From Kitasatospora sp. NBC_00240 (GTDB lineage: Bacteria; Actinomycetota; Actinomycetes; Streptomycetales; Streptomycetaceae), in NCBI RefSeq assembly GCF_026342405.1, contig NZ_JAPEMU010000001.1, forward strand, positions 2,914,001-2,978,000: a DNA stretch of 64,000 nucleotides, in the 5' to 3' direction. The notes beneath the pieces were generated by a model that was not told the origin of the DNA, made no database searches, and saw only the letters and a list, made by a program, of their open reading frames with translations. Each line of letters opens with the position of its first letter. The stretch's first letter is position 1. The position numbers and the translations under genes are program-made. Positions 52,052-62,024 of the stretch are shown here, one piece after another.

Positions 52052-52200
52052 CGAAACGCTCCAGTCCGACAGGCACCGGCTCAACCGGTCTCAACAGCCT
52101 CAACGCTCGCTCCGGGGGCGGAACATTCCCCGCAGGTCAGCCCGCCCTCAGCGGCGGGCCGGCCCCTGGAGCGGCGGCGGCCCGCCGTGGACGGCGGCGG

Positions 52201-53061
52201 CTACTCCGGCAGCGGCCGGAAGAGTCCCTCCTGCACCACCGAGACCACCAGTTGCCCGCTGCGGTCGTAGATCTGCCCGCGGGCGAGGCCCCGAGCGCCG
52301 TGTGCGACGGGCGACTCCTGCTGGTAGAGCAGCCACTCGTCGGCGCGGAAGGGGCGGTGGAACCACATCGCGTGGTCGAGCGAGGCCATGTCGAAGTGCC
52401 GCCGCCCCCACAGGGGCTCGACGGGCGCGCGGACGGCGTCCAGCAGGGTCATGTCGCTCGCGTACGTGAGGGCGCAGACGTGGATCAGCGGTGCGTCCGG
52501 CAGGGCGCCGTTGGTGCGCAGCCAGACACCGCTGCGCGGCTCGACCCCGGCCAGTTCCTCCTTCGACCAGCGCAGCCGGTCGACGTAGCGGATGTCGAAC
52601 GGCTGGCGGCGGCTGATGAAGGGCGGCAGCTCGCCGAGTCTGGCGCCGACCTCCTCCAGGGCGCTGGGCAGGTCCTCGGGGGCGGGCACCTCCGGCATCG
52701 TGTTCTGGTGCTCGATCCCGCCCTGCTCGGGGACGTGGAAGTCGGCGGTGAGGGCGAAGATCGAGCGGCCCTGCTGGATGCCGAGCACCCGGCGGGTGGT
52801 GAAGGAGCGGCCGTCCCGGATCCGGTCGACCTGGTAGACGATGGGCACTCCTGGAACGCCGGGGCGCAGGAAGTAGGCGTGCAGGGAGTGCACGGGGCGG
52901 TCGCCCTCCACCGTGCGCCCCGCCGCGACCAGCGCCTGCCCGGCGACCTGACCGCCGAAGGTGCGTTGCAACTCCTCCTCGGGGCTGCGGCCGCGGAAGA
53001 TGTTCAGTTCGATCTGCTCCAGGTCGAGCAGTTCGACCAGTTGGTCGACGGGGGTTCCCAT
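52201..53061 (-). CDS. tesB: Acyl-CoA thioesterase II (TesB-like)
   Basis: A 286-residue double-hotdog protein: LVELLDLEQIELNIFRGRSPEEELQRTFGGQVAGQALVAA at the N-terminus, VHSLHAYFLRPGVPGVPIVY, and C-terminal DMASLDHAMWFHRPFRADEWLLYQQESP. It hydrolyses acyl-CoA to free acid and CoA. The ATG at 53061 has GAGAGGAAG upstream and is preferred over the longer frame to 53148. Confidence 0.93.
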   Translation of the reverse strand: MGTPVDQLVELLDLEQIELNIFRGRSPEEELQRTFGGQVAGQALVAAGRTVEGDRPVHSLHAYFLRPGVPGVPIVYQVDRIRDGRSFTTRRVLGIQQGRSIFALTADFHVPEQGGIEHQNTMPEVPAPEDLPSALEEVGARLGELPPFISRRQPFDIRYVDRLRWSKEELAGVEPRSGVWLRTNGALPDAPLIHVCALTYASDMTLLDAVRAPVEPLWGRRHFDMASLDHAMWFHRPFRADEWLLYQQESPVAHGARGLARGQIYDRSGQLVVSVVQEGLFRPLPE

Positions 53062-53259
53062 GGGTGTGCTTCCTCTCCCGGACGGCCCGGGGGAGGTCCC
53101 CGCCCGGCTACCGCCTTCGTCCAGTCGAATTCTCCTGCGGTCCGGCACATTCCCGCGCCCGGGGTGGCGGTGACGGTGGGCGCGGCTCGGCGCCGGCGGT
53201 TCCGCAGCGCGGCGACCTCGGCCCGGGGCGCGGAGGCGACCGCCGCCGCCCCTGTCCGG

Positions 53260-54408
53260 TCACGGGGAGGGCGCCGACCGTACGGGCGCGGGCGCGCCTG
53301 CCGGGGGAAGTCGGTCCCGGTGCGGCGTGCGGTCGCGTCCGTGCGCCCGCGTACGGTCCTGTCCGCGCGCCCGCTCGTGGCCGGGCTCCGAGGCTGGGTC
53401 GGACCCCGGGGCGGGGCCCAGGTCCGGGCCGGGAGCCGCTTCGCCCGCCGGTTCGCTCCATGGTTCGGGCGCAGGTTCGGTACCCGAGGGCGGGTCGGGA
53501 GTCGGCCCCGGGCTCGGGTCCGGAACCGGGACCGGGACCGGGACCGGGACCGAAGTTGGGTCCTGGACCGGTTCCTGACCGGCGTCGGGGCCCGGATCGG
53601 GGCCCGGATCGGGGCCCGGATCAGAGTCAGGCTCAGGACCCGGGTCGGGGTCCGGCACCGGTCCCGGACCCGGCTCGATGTCCGTGGCACCGATCTCGCG
53701 GGAGCAGACGGGCCAGGCCCCCCATCCCTGCAGTCGGAGGATCTCCTCCGCGACGACGATCTGCTCACGACGGGACGCGTGGTCCGGGCGGTCGGCGAAG
53801 GCGGGGCCGCCGGCCTCCGCCCAGGTGGGCAGCCAGATCTGCAGGCCGCCGTAGTAGCCGTTGCCGGTGTTGGCCCGCCAGTCCCCGCTGCTCTCGCACT
53901 GGGCGAGTTCGTCCCAGACCGTGTCGTGGACGGCCGGCCGCATGGGAGTTCCGGGCACCCTGGGCTCGACGGACGGCAGGTGCGCGTCCGGCGGCAGCTG
54001 AGGGCCCGGCGGCAGGTGCCCGGCCGGCGGTCGCTGCGTACCGGGGGCGCCGGGCCGGCCCGGGTGCCGGCGTGCGACATGGTCCGGGCGCGGGTCGCCG
54101 GGCGGTCCGGGCCTTGGGGGCGGGCCCTGCGCCCCCGGCGTCGGCGCGCCGGCAGGCGTACCGGCCGGGGCACCGGGGAGTTCGGCCGGGTACGGGACGG
54201 CCAGGGCGACGGGGGCACGCGGGCCGGGCCCGTCGAGGAGCGGGGCCGCGGCGGCCGGGCGCAGCACGGCGCCCGACACCGGAACGGCCAGCCACAGCGC
54301 CACGGCGCCGATTAAGAATGCTTGTCGCTTAGTCCCAGGAAGGCACAGCAGCCGAGCGTAGGCGGCCACCACCGACACCGACCGTGACACGCCGCCGGTG
54401 CCTGCCAT
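53260..54408 (-). CDS. Resuscitation-promoting-factor-like muralytic protein with Pro/Asp/Gly-rich tail
   Basis: A 382-residue secreted protein. A hydrophobic segment (QAFLIGAVALWLAVPVSGAV) serves as signal or anchor. After a proline-rich stretch comes the Rpf/transglycosylase-like domain DTVWDELAQCESSGDWRANTGNGYYGGLQIWLPTWAEAGG ... WGAWPVC with the catalytic glutamate of CESSG. The last about 130 residues are PDPGPDPGP-type repeats, probably a wall-spanning linker. Role: cleavage of peptidoglycan during spore germination or growth. The 312 bp between this gene and the next Rpf gene hold nothing else. Confidence 0.85.
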   Translation of the reverse strand: MAGTGGVSRSVSVVAAYARLLCLPGTKRQAFLIGAVALWLAVPVSGAVLRPAAAAPLLDGPGPRAPVALAVPYPAELPGAPAGTPAGAPTPGAQGPPPRPGPPGDPRPDHVARRHPGRPGAPGTQRPPAGHLPPGPQLPPDAHLPSVEPRVPGTPMRPAVHDTVWDELAQCESSGDWRANTGNGYYGGLQIWLPTWAEAGGPAFADRPDHASRREQIVVAEEILRLQGWGAWPVCSREIGATDIEPGPGPVPDPDPGPEPDSDPGPDPGPDPGPDAGQEPVQDPTSVPVPVPVPVPDPSPGPTPDPPSGTEPAPEPWSEPAGEAAPGPDLGPAPGSDPASEPGHERARGQDRTRAHGRDRTPHRDRLPPAGAPAPVRSAPSP

Positions 54409-54720
54409 CCGGGGTACGGGGCCGCGGGGCCCGGAGGGCGCCGCTGCGGCGCCCGCTCGGCAGCGCCCGGCACCGCTCCCTCCCCCGCCGGGCGCACCGC
54501 TCCACCGAACGCCCCCACGCCCCGCCCAAGCCCCGCCGGACATGCCGGACGACCGCTCCCCCGCAGGGAAGCGGCCGTTCGGTACGCGCCGGAAATGCTC
54601 GGTCGGCCCCGCAGGATCGGACGGGTTCTGCCCTGCAGCGGACCGGAACCCGAGTGGGTGTCCACGGCCGGCAGCGAAGCAGGTGCCCGGACCGGGACCG
54701 GACCGGTTGCCCGGACCGGA

Positions 54721-56076
<1,356 letters not shown>

Positions 56077-56952
56077 GTGCCGCACATGCTCGATGTCAGC
56101 GACGAGGTTCGATCCGAGATCGGCGACGACGAGGCCGACCGCCTGCTCGGCGGGGCCCACGCGCCCGACACCTACGAATGCACGTCCTGCCGGACACCGG
56201 GCGACACCCTGATGGAGCCCACCAGCACCGTGCTCTTCATCGGCGACGAGACGGCCGTGCTCGCCTTCGCGCACTCCCGCTGCATCCCGTCGCAGGTGGT
56301 GCCGGTGTCCGAGGAGCAGCTGCTCGGCGCGGTCCGGAGCATCAGCCAGGCCCAGGAGCCGGCGGCCGCGCAGGCCGTCGCCGCGCCTCAGCGGGCCGCC
56401 TACCCCGTCCCGGCCCAGGCGGTGCCCCAGGCGGCCGCCCCGGCCCAGGAGGCGCCGGTCCCCGCCCCGGCCGCCGCCGGGCAGGCCGCCGTGCTCGGCA
56501 TCACCTGCGGGCTGGTGATGCACGGCGGCACCGGCCACGCCGCCCTGGTCGTCGAGCCCACCGGACCGGTCGGCCGCCCCGGCAACACCTCGGGGACGGA
56601 CGAGTTCCTCAGCCTGCTCCAGGACGCCGGGTTCCAGCCGCTGCCGGACGTGGACGTGACGCCCGGCCAGCTGTCCGGCTGGTCGGTGCTGATGGTGATG
56701 GGGCAGCTGCACGCGATCCTGCAGCCCGCGGCGGCCGGCGGCAGCACCGGGTGGTGGCAGGCCCACCAGCCGCTGCAGGTCACGGACGCCTGGCGGGTGG
56801 CGGCCGGCAAGCAGGCCGAGGTCACCATGTACGCGGTGCCGGCCGGTACGGTCGGCCGCCAGCCGCGCGAGGACCTGCTGCGGCTGGCCCTGGAGCGGGC
56901 CGCCGCCCAGGGCCAGGTGGTGGCCGCCTCGCTCCCGCTGGCGGGTACCTGA
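56077..56952 (+). CDS. Hypothetical protein with N-terminal Cys pair
   Basis: A 291-residue protein: an acidic N-terminus (LDVSDEVRSEIGDDEADRLL), a YECTSCRTPG zinc-site-like motif, TSTVLFIGDETAVLAFAHSRC, an Ala/Pro/Gln linker of about 50 residues, and a C-terminal domain (LGITCGLVMHGGTGHAALVVEPTG ... DEFLSLLQDAGFQPL). The GTG at 56077 has GAGGAG upstream. It looks like a lineage-conserved protein; function unknown. A very strong hairpin follows. Confidence 0.78.
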   Translation: MPHMLDVSDEVRSEIGDDEADRLLGGAHAPDTYECTSCRTPGDTLMEPTSTVLFIGDETAVLAFAHSRCIPSQVVPVSEEQLLGAVRSISQAQEPAAAQAVAAPQRAAYPVPAQAVPQAAAPAQEAPVPAPAAAGQAAVLGITCGLVMHGGTGHAALVVEPTGPVGRPGNTSGTDEFLSLLQDAGFQPLPDVDVTPGQLSGWSVLMVMGQLHAILQPAAAGGSTGWWQAHQPLQVTDAWRVAAGKQAEVTMYAVPAGTVGRQPREDLLRLALERAAAQGQVVAASLPLAGT

Positions 56953-57005
56953 GCGGGCCCGGCGAACAGCAGGACGCGCTCGGCGGGCCGGCCCGGCCGG
57001 GCGGA

Positions 57006-57048
57006 CACCCCGCGGGCCCGGCCGGCAGCCGGCCGGGCCCGCGGGGTG
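57006..57048. terminator. Terminator after the hypothetical gene
   Basis: A perfect 20-bp stem (CACCCCGCGGGCCCGGCCGG and its complement) with a CAG loop, 54 bp after the stop. Confidence 0.88.
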
Positions 57049-57160
57049 GCTGAGCAGGTCAGCCCGCCCGCCCGGCGCCCGCGGGGAGCCCTCCGCCGGA
57101 CCGCCCGGGGCGAGCGGTCCGGACCCGCATCCCCTGCCGTTCTCGCTCGTTGGCTCCTAC

Positions 57161-57751
57161 GTGTACAGCTACGACGTCGCCGCAGCCCACCGTCAGCCCA
57201 CCACCGTCACCAGCCGCCCGATCCCGGGCATGCGCCCGTCGTACGACGCGGAGCACCCCCACTCCACGACGCCGATCTACGACGAGCTGTACTCCGAGTA
57301 CCGGCGGCTGTTCCGGGCACTGCCCGGGGACCGTTCGGGCGAGGAGGACCTCCGCTTCGCCGGCTTCGCCGTCCGGGACCCGTACCCGAGCCGGTCCGAG
57401 GCCCGGTCGTACTCGGCGCAGCAGCAGACCTTTCTGACGTACGCGGGGCAGGCCCTCGGGGCGCCGCAGTTCATGCCGGGCCAGCAGAACGGCCAGCACG
57501 GACAGCAGAGCGGCCAGCCGGGCGGTTCCACCGGCGGGCAGCCGGAGGACCGGACGGACGACCGGAGCGGGCAGCCGACCGGCCTGCGCGCCGGGTCCCA
57601 GCCGGGTTCGCACGGCGGCCAGCTCGGCAACGGGCAGGGCTGGGTGGCCGCCGGCTACCTCGGCCCGGTGCAGGCCGCGGGCGCCGGGGCGGGCGGGCGG
57701 CACCGCAACCGGCTGTCGCTGCCGCCGGGCCGGAGCGCCAGCGAGTCCTGA
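57161..57751 (+). CDS. Hypothetical Gln/Gly-rich protein, possibly DUF6643
   Basis: A 196-residue protein with GTG start at 57161. The N-terminal half is ordered (STTPIYDELYSEYRRLFRALPGDRSGEEDLRFAGF); the rest is rich in Gln, Gly and Ser (QQNGQHGQQSGQPGG) and ends RLSLPPGRSASES. The TPIYDxL motif recalls streptomycete DUF6643 proteins, a tentative link. No signal peptide. Converges on der across a terminator. Confidence 0.62.
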   Translation: MYSYDVAAAHRQPTTVTSRPIPGMRPSYDAEHPHSTTPIYDELYSEYRRLFRALPGDRSGEEDLRFAGFAVRDPYPSRSEARSYSAQQQTFLTYAGQALGAPQFMPGQQNGQHGQQSGQPGGSTGGQPEDRTDDRSGQPTGLRAGSQPGSHGGQLGNGQGWVAAGYLGPVQAAGAGAGGRHRNRLSLPPGRSASES

Positions 57752-57877
57752 GCGCCGGGGAAGGGGCACCGGGGAACGGGCACGGCGGAAACGGCCACCG
57801 GGGAACGGGCGCCGGGAGAAGACCACCGCGCCGGGCCCACCGGGCGAGGAACACCCGCTCGGCACCGGGCACCGAAC

Positions 57878-57919
57878 GGCAGGAGGCCCTGGCACCCGAA
57901 GGTGCCAGGGCCTCCTGCC
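57878..57919. terminator. Bidirectional terminator between convergent genes
   Basis: A perfect 19-bp stem (GGCAGGAGGCCCTGGCACC) with CGAA loop, between the Gln/Gly-rich gene and the end of der. Confidence 0.9.
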
Positions 57920-57962
57920 TGGTGAGCGGGGGCGGACGCACCGCCCGCCGCTCACCCGGGTG

Positions 57963-59405
57963 TCACTTGCGGCGGCGCTTCTCGCGCACCCGCACGGAGA
58001 TCGAGATCGGCGTGCCGACGAAGCCGAACTCCTCGCGCAGGCGGCGCTCCACGAAGCGGCGGTAGCCCGCCTCCAGGAACCCGGAGGCGAAGAGGACGAA
58101 CCGCGGCGGGCGGATGCCGGCCTGCGTACCGAACAGGATGCGCGGCTGCTTGCCGCCCCGGATCGGGTGCGGGTGGGCGGCGACCAGCTCGCCGAGGAAG
58201 GCGTTGAGACGCGCGGTGGTGATCCGGGTCTCCCAGCCGGCCAGCGCCGTCTCGATCGCCGGGACGAGCTTCTCCATGTGGCGGCCGGTCAGCGCCGAGA
58301 CGTTGACCCGGGGCGCCCACTGCACCTGGACGAGATCCTTCTCGATCTCGCGCTCCAGGTAGAAGCGGCGCTCCTCGTCCATCTGGTCCCACTTGTTGTA
58401 GGCGATGACGACTGCGCGGCCGGCCTCGACGGCCATCGAGATGATCCGGGTGTCCTGCTCGGCGAGGGTCTCGCTGGCGTCCACCAGGACGACGGCGACC
58501 TCGGCCTTCTCCAGCGCCGACGAGGTGCGCAGCGAGGCGTAGAAGTCGGCGCCGGCGGTGAGGTGGACCCGGCGGCGGATGCCGGCGGTGTCGATGAACT
58601 TCCAGGTCTTGCCGCCGAGCTCGATCAGCTCGTCGACCGGGTCGCGGGTGGTGCCGGCCAGCTCGTTGACGACCACCCGGTCCTCGCCCGCGACCTTGTT
58701 CAGCAGGCTGGACTTGCCGACGTTGGGGCGGCCGATCAGCGCGACGCGGCGCGGGCCGCCGGGGGCGACGCCGAAGGTCTGCGGCGGGGCGTCGGGCAGC
58801 GCGGCCATCACGGCGTCCAGCAGGTCGCCGGAGCCGCGGCCGTGCAGGGCGGAGACGGGGTACGGCTCGCCGAGGCCGAGCGACCAGAGGTACGCCGCCT
58901 CGGCCTCGGTGGACTGGCCGTCCACCTTGTTGGCGCAGAGCACGGTGGGCTTGCCGGCCCGCCGGATGAGCTTGATCAGGGCCTCGTCGGTGTCGGTCGC
59001 GCCGACGGTGGCGTCCACCACGAAGAGCACCGCGTCGGCGCTCTCGATGCCGAGCTCGGCCTGGGCCGCGACCATGGCGTCGATGCCGAGGACGTCCAGC
59101 TCCCAGCCGCCGGTGTCGACCAGCTTGAAGCGGCGGCCGTTCCAGGTCGCCTCGTAGGAGACGCGGTCGCGGGTGACGCCGGGCTTGTCCTCGACGACGG
59201 CCTCGCGGCGGCCGATGATGCGGTTCACCAGGGTCGACTTGCCGACGTTCGGGCGGCCGACGACGGCCAGCACCGGCAGCGGGGCGTGTGCGCCCTCGCC
59301 GTCCAGCTCCTCGCCGTCGAAGCCCTCCTCGGCCGCGAGGGCCATGAACTCGGCGTAGTCGGCGGCGTCCAGCTCACCGGAGCCGGTGGCGGTGTCTTCG
59401 GTCAT
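57963..59405 (-). CDS. der: Ribosome biogenesis GTPase Der (EngA)
   Basis: A 480-residue tandem GTPase: [16 protein letters not shown] and later [16 protein letters not shown] are the two P-loops, with DTGGWE/DTAGIRR switch II motifs, NKVDG and NKWD base-recognition motifs, and a C-terminal KH-like domain ending [19 protein letters not shown]. It is needed for 50S subunit maturation. I chose the ATG at 59405; a GTG eight codons upstream is possible. Confidence 0.97.
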   Translation of the reverse strand: MTEDTATGSGELDAADYAEFMALAAEEGFDGEELDGEGAHAPLPVLAVVGRPNVGKSTLVNRIIGRREAVVEDKPGVTRDRVSYEATWNGRRFKLVDTGGWELDVLGIDAMVAAQAELGIESADAVLFVVDATVGATDTDEALIKLIRRAGKPTVLCANKVDGQSTEAEAAYLWSLGLGEPYPVSALHGRGSGDLLDAVMAALPDAPPQTFGVAPGGPRRVALIGRPNVGKSSLLNKVAGEDRVVVNELAGTTRDPVDELIELGGKTWKFIDTAGIRRRVHLTAGADFYASLRTSSALEKAEVAVVLVDASETLAEQDTRIISMAVEAGRAVVIAYNKWDQMDEERRFYLEREIEKDLVQVQWAPRVNVSALTGRHMEKLVPAIETALAGWETRITTARLNAFLGELVAAHPHPIRGGKQPRILFGTQAGIRPPRFVLFASGFLEAGYRRFVERRLREEFGFVGTPISISVRVREKRRRK

Positions 59406-59573
59406 GTTCGTTTTTCCATTTCCCGGCACAGCCCTTCCCAGGGACGTGCCGTGCGTACCTGCCCTCGATGCGGGGCAGCGCGAAAAATCAGGGGTGGTGC
59501 GTTCAGGGTCCTGCCGGCGGGGCCGTCCGGGTCGGACGGGCGCGCCGGTGCGGGCGGGTGGTCCCGGCGGGGG

Positions 59574-60287
59574 TCAGACCGCCGACAGGCCGGCCCGCTC
59601 CTCGACCAGCGCGGCGATCGTGGCGATCACCTGGTCGAGGGTCAGCTCGCTGGTGTCGACCAGGACGGCGTCGGCCGCCTGGGCGAGCGGTGCCGTCTCC
59701 CGGGAGGAGTCGGCGGCGTCCCGGCGGGCGAGGTCGGCCGCCATCGTGGTGATGGTGGCCTCGTCGACGCCCTTGGCCCGCAGTTCGGCGGCCCGGCGCC
59801 CGGCGCGGGCCGCCTCGGAGGCGGTGAGGAAGATCTTGACGGTGGCGTCCGGGAACACCACGCTGCCCATGTCCCGGCCCTCGGCGACGATGCCGCGCTC
59901 GGCGACCCGGGCGCAGCCCTGCTGCAGCTCCACCAGCCTCGCCCGCACCTGCGGGACGGCGGCGACGGCGCTGACCTGGGCGGTGACCTCCGGGCCGCGG
60001 ATCGGGCCGGAGACGTCCTTGCCGTCGACGGTGATGGTCGGGCCGGCCGCGTCGGTACCGGAGACGATCACCGGCTTGGCGCAGGCGACCGCGACGGCCT
60101 CGGCGTCGTCCACGTCCACGTCGTTGGCCAGCATCCACCAGGTCATCGCGCGGTACATCGCGCCGGTGTCCAGGAAGCTCAGTCCGAGCCGGGCGGCGAC
60201 CGCGCGGGAGACGGTCGACTTGCCGGAGCCGGAGGGTCCGTCGATGGCGACGACGACCGGGGCGTGCGCTCGGTCGGCAGTGTCCAC
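59574..60287 (-). CDS. cmk: Cytidylate kinase
   Basis: A 237-residue CMP kinase with P-loop AIDGPSGSGKSTVS, GLSFLDTGAMYRAMTWW, the RGPEVTAQVSAVAAVPQVRA signature, and VAEGRDMGSVVFPDATVKIFLTASEAARAGRR. It phosphorylates CMP and dCMP. ATG at 60287. It lies 168 bp before der; the acyltransferase gene I would expect between them in many actinomycetes is absent. Confidence 0.96.
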   Translation of the reverse strand: MDTADRAHAPVVVAIDGPSGSGKSTVSRAVAARLGLSFLDTGAMYRAMTWWMLANDVDVDDAEAVAVACAKPVIVSGTDAAGPTITVDGKDVSGPIRGPEVTAQVSAVAAVPQVRARLVELQQGCARVAERGIVAEGRDMGSVVFPDATVKIFLTASEAARAGRRAAELRAKGVDEATITTMAADLARRDAADSSRETAPLAQAADAVLVDTSELTLDQVIATIAALVEERAGLSAV

Positions 60288-60560
60288 GGGGCGAACCTCT
60301 CTCTAAACCTGGGGATGTCTCCCTCAAGGTTAGACGACCGGCGCCGTACCCCCGCCCGCTGCGGCCGTCACCCGCCCGGCCCAGCGTCCCAGGGGCTCCG
60401 GACGGGGCGCCCGGAAGCGATCGCGCGCCCCGGTCGCGCCCCGTCCGCCGTCCACGCCGGCCGCCGCATCCGGCCCGCACCCGGCCCGCACCCGGCCCCG
60501 GAACGACCCCGATCAGGCCGGCTGCACCCATCCGACCCCGGCGCCTCACCCCGGACGCCC

Positions 60561-60645
60561 GCCGTCCCGTACGACCGCCCGTCCCGTACGACCGCCCGTC
60601 CCGTACGCCCGTCAGTCCCGGACGCCCGTCAGTCCCGGACGCTCC
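60561..60645. repeat. 17-bp tandem repeat running into the end of tyrA
   Basis: About five units of GCCCGTCCCGTACGACC and variants (CCCGTCAGTCCCGGACG). The last copy covers the tyrA stop codon, so the repeat sets the C-terminal residues. The rest of the 60288-60628 gap is GC-rich without a gene. Confidence 0.8.
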
Positions 60646-61714
60646 AGCCGCGCTCGCGCAGCGCCGCCGTCAGCGGCTTGACCGCGCCCGGGGCCACCGA
60701 GAGCTGGACGAAGCCGACCTGCTGCCCGGTGGAGTGCTCGATCACCACGTCCTCGATGTTGACCCCGGCCGCGCCGACCTCGCCGAACAGCCGGCCCAGC
60801 TCGCCGGGCTGGTCGCCCAGCACGACGGCGACCGTCTCGTAGCGGGTGGGCGGCGCCCCGTGCTTGCCGGGGATCCGGGCCTGGCCGTGGTTGCCGCGCC
60901 GCATCACCGCCTCGATACCGGCCGCGCCGGCCAGCCGCTCGCCCTCGTCGGCGGCCTGCATCGCCCGCAGCGCGGTGACGGTCTCGCCGAGGTCGCTGGC
61001 GAGGTCCTCCAGGACGTCCGCGACCATGCCGGCGTTGGCGGACAGGATGTCGACCCAGAGGGCGGGGCTGGAGGCGGCGATCCGGGTGACGTCCCGGACG
61101 CCCTGGCCGGAGAGCCGGACGGCGGTCTCGTCGGCGTGCTCCAACCGGGCGGCGACCAGCGAGGACAGCAGCTGCGGGGCGTGCGAGACCAGGGCGACGG
61201 CCCGGTCGTGCGCGGCGGCGTCCATCACGATCGGCATCGCGCCGCAGAGCGCGATCACCTCCAGCACCGCGTTGAGCGTCCCGGTGTCGGTGTCGGGGGT
61301 CGGGGTGAGCACCCAGGGCCGGCCCTCGAAGAGGTCGGCGCGGGCGGCCAGCGGGCCGGAGCGCTCGCGGCCGGCCATCGGATGGCTGCCGATGTAGTGG
61401 ACGGTGTCGAGCCCCAGCGCGGCCACCTCGGCGCGCGGCCCGTCCTTGACGCTGGCGACGTCCGTGTACCAGCGGGCCAGGCCGCGGCGCTGGCAGTCGG
61501 CGAGGACCTTGCCGACCAGTGCGGGCGGCACCGCGATGATCGCCAGGTCGACCGGGCCGTCCGCCGGCTCGGTGGTCCCGGCCCCCAGCGAGGCGGCGGT
61601 GCGGGCGGCGTCCGGGTCGGCGTCCTCCAGGTGGACGGTGAGCCCGCGGCCGGTGAGGGCGAGCGCGGCGGAGGTGCCGATCAGTCCGGTGCCGACGACG
61701 GCGACAGTGCGCAT
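60629..61714 (-). CDS. tyrA: Prephenate dehydrogenase with ACT domain
   Basis: A 361-residue protein: Rossmann GxGxxG motif VVGTGLIGTSAAL at the N-terminus, VHYIGSHPMAGRERSGP with the catalytic histidine region, VSHAPQLLSSLVAARL, and a C-terminal ACT domain (LGDQPGELGRLFGEVGAAGVNIEDV) for tyrosine feedback. Converts prephenate to 4-hydroxyphenylpyruvate. ATG at 61714. The gene order tyrA-cmk-der is conserved in streptomycetes. Confidence 0.95.
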   Translation of the reverse strand: MRTVAVVGTGLIGTSAALALTGRGLTVHLEDADPDAARTAASLGAGTTEPADGPVDLAIIAVPPALVGKVLADCQRRGLARWYTDVASVKDGPRAEVAALGLDTVHYIGSHPMAGRERSGPLAARADLFEGRPWVLTPTPDTDTGTLNAVLEVIALCGAMPIVMDAAAHDRAVALVSHAPQLLSSLVAARLEHADETAVRLSGQGVRDVTRIAASSPALWVDILSANAGMVADVLEDLASDLGETVTALRAMQAADEGERLAGAAGIEAVMRRGNHGQARIPGKHGAPPTRYETVAVVLGDQPGELGRLFGEVGAAGVNIEDVVIEHSTGQQVGFVQLSVAPGAVKPLTAALRERGWSVRD

Positions 61715-61781
61715 GGCTGGTACGTCTCCCCACGGGCGGGCCAGGTGGCGGTGCCCGCCCATCCTCTCGCACCCGCGCGCC

Positions 61782-61901
61782 CCCTCGCCCGCCCGGGTCC
61801 ACGCCCCCTCGCCCGCCCGGGTCCACGCCCCCTCGCCCGCCCGGGTCCACGCCCCCTCGCCCGCCCGGGTCCACGCCCCCTCGCCCGCCCGGGTCCACGC
61901 C
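61782..61901. repeat. 24-bp tandem repeat in the tyrA / DUF4139 divergent region
   Basis: Five near-perfect copies of CCCTCGCCCGCCCGGGTCCACGCC in the 310-bp region between tyrA and the divergent DUF4139 gene. Copy number probably varies between strains and may affect promoter spacing. Confidence 0.93.
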
Positions 61902-62024
61902 CGGGCGCGCGGCCGGCCCGCGGGGCCCGCACACGCCGGGCGGCCGGCAAATCCGGGGACAGCGGGCCCGGCGGGCGGCAGACTGTGCGCCCGGGAGCGG
62001 CGCAACGGACGAAGGGACATCGGG

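Noticed and set aside
53004..54332. Long frames overlapping the Pro/Gly-rich Rpf gene on both strands
   Set aside because: Their translations are Arg/Pro/Gly repeats caused by the repetitive DNA; only the frame with the Rpf domain and signal peptide is credible.
61782..61901. CRISPR array
   Set aside because: The 24-bp units are directly adjacent with no unique spacers; it is a simple tandem repeat.
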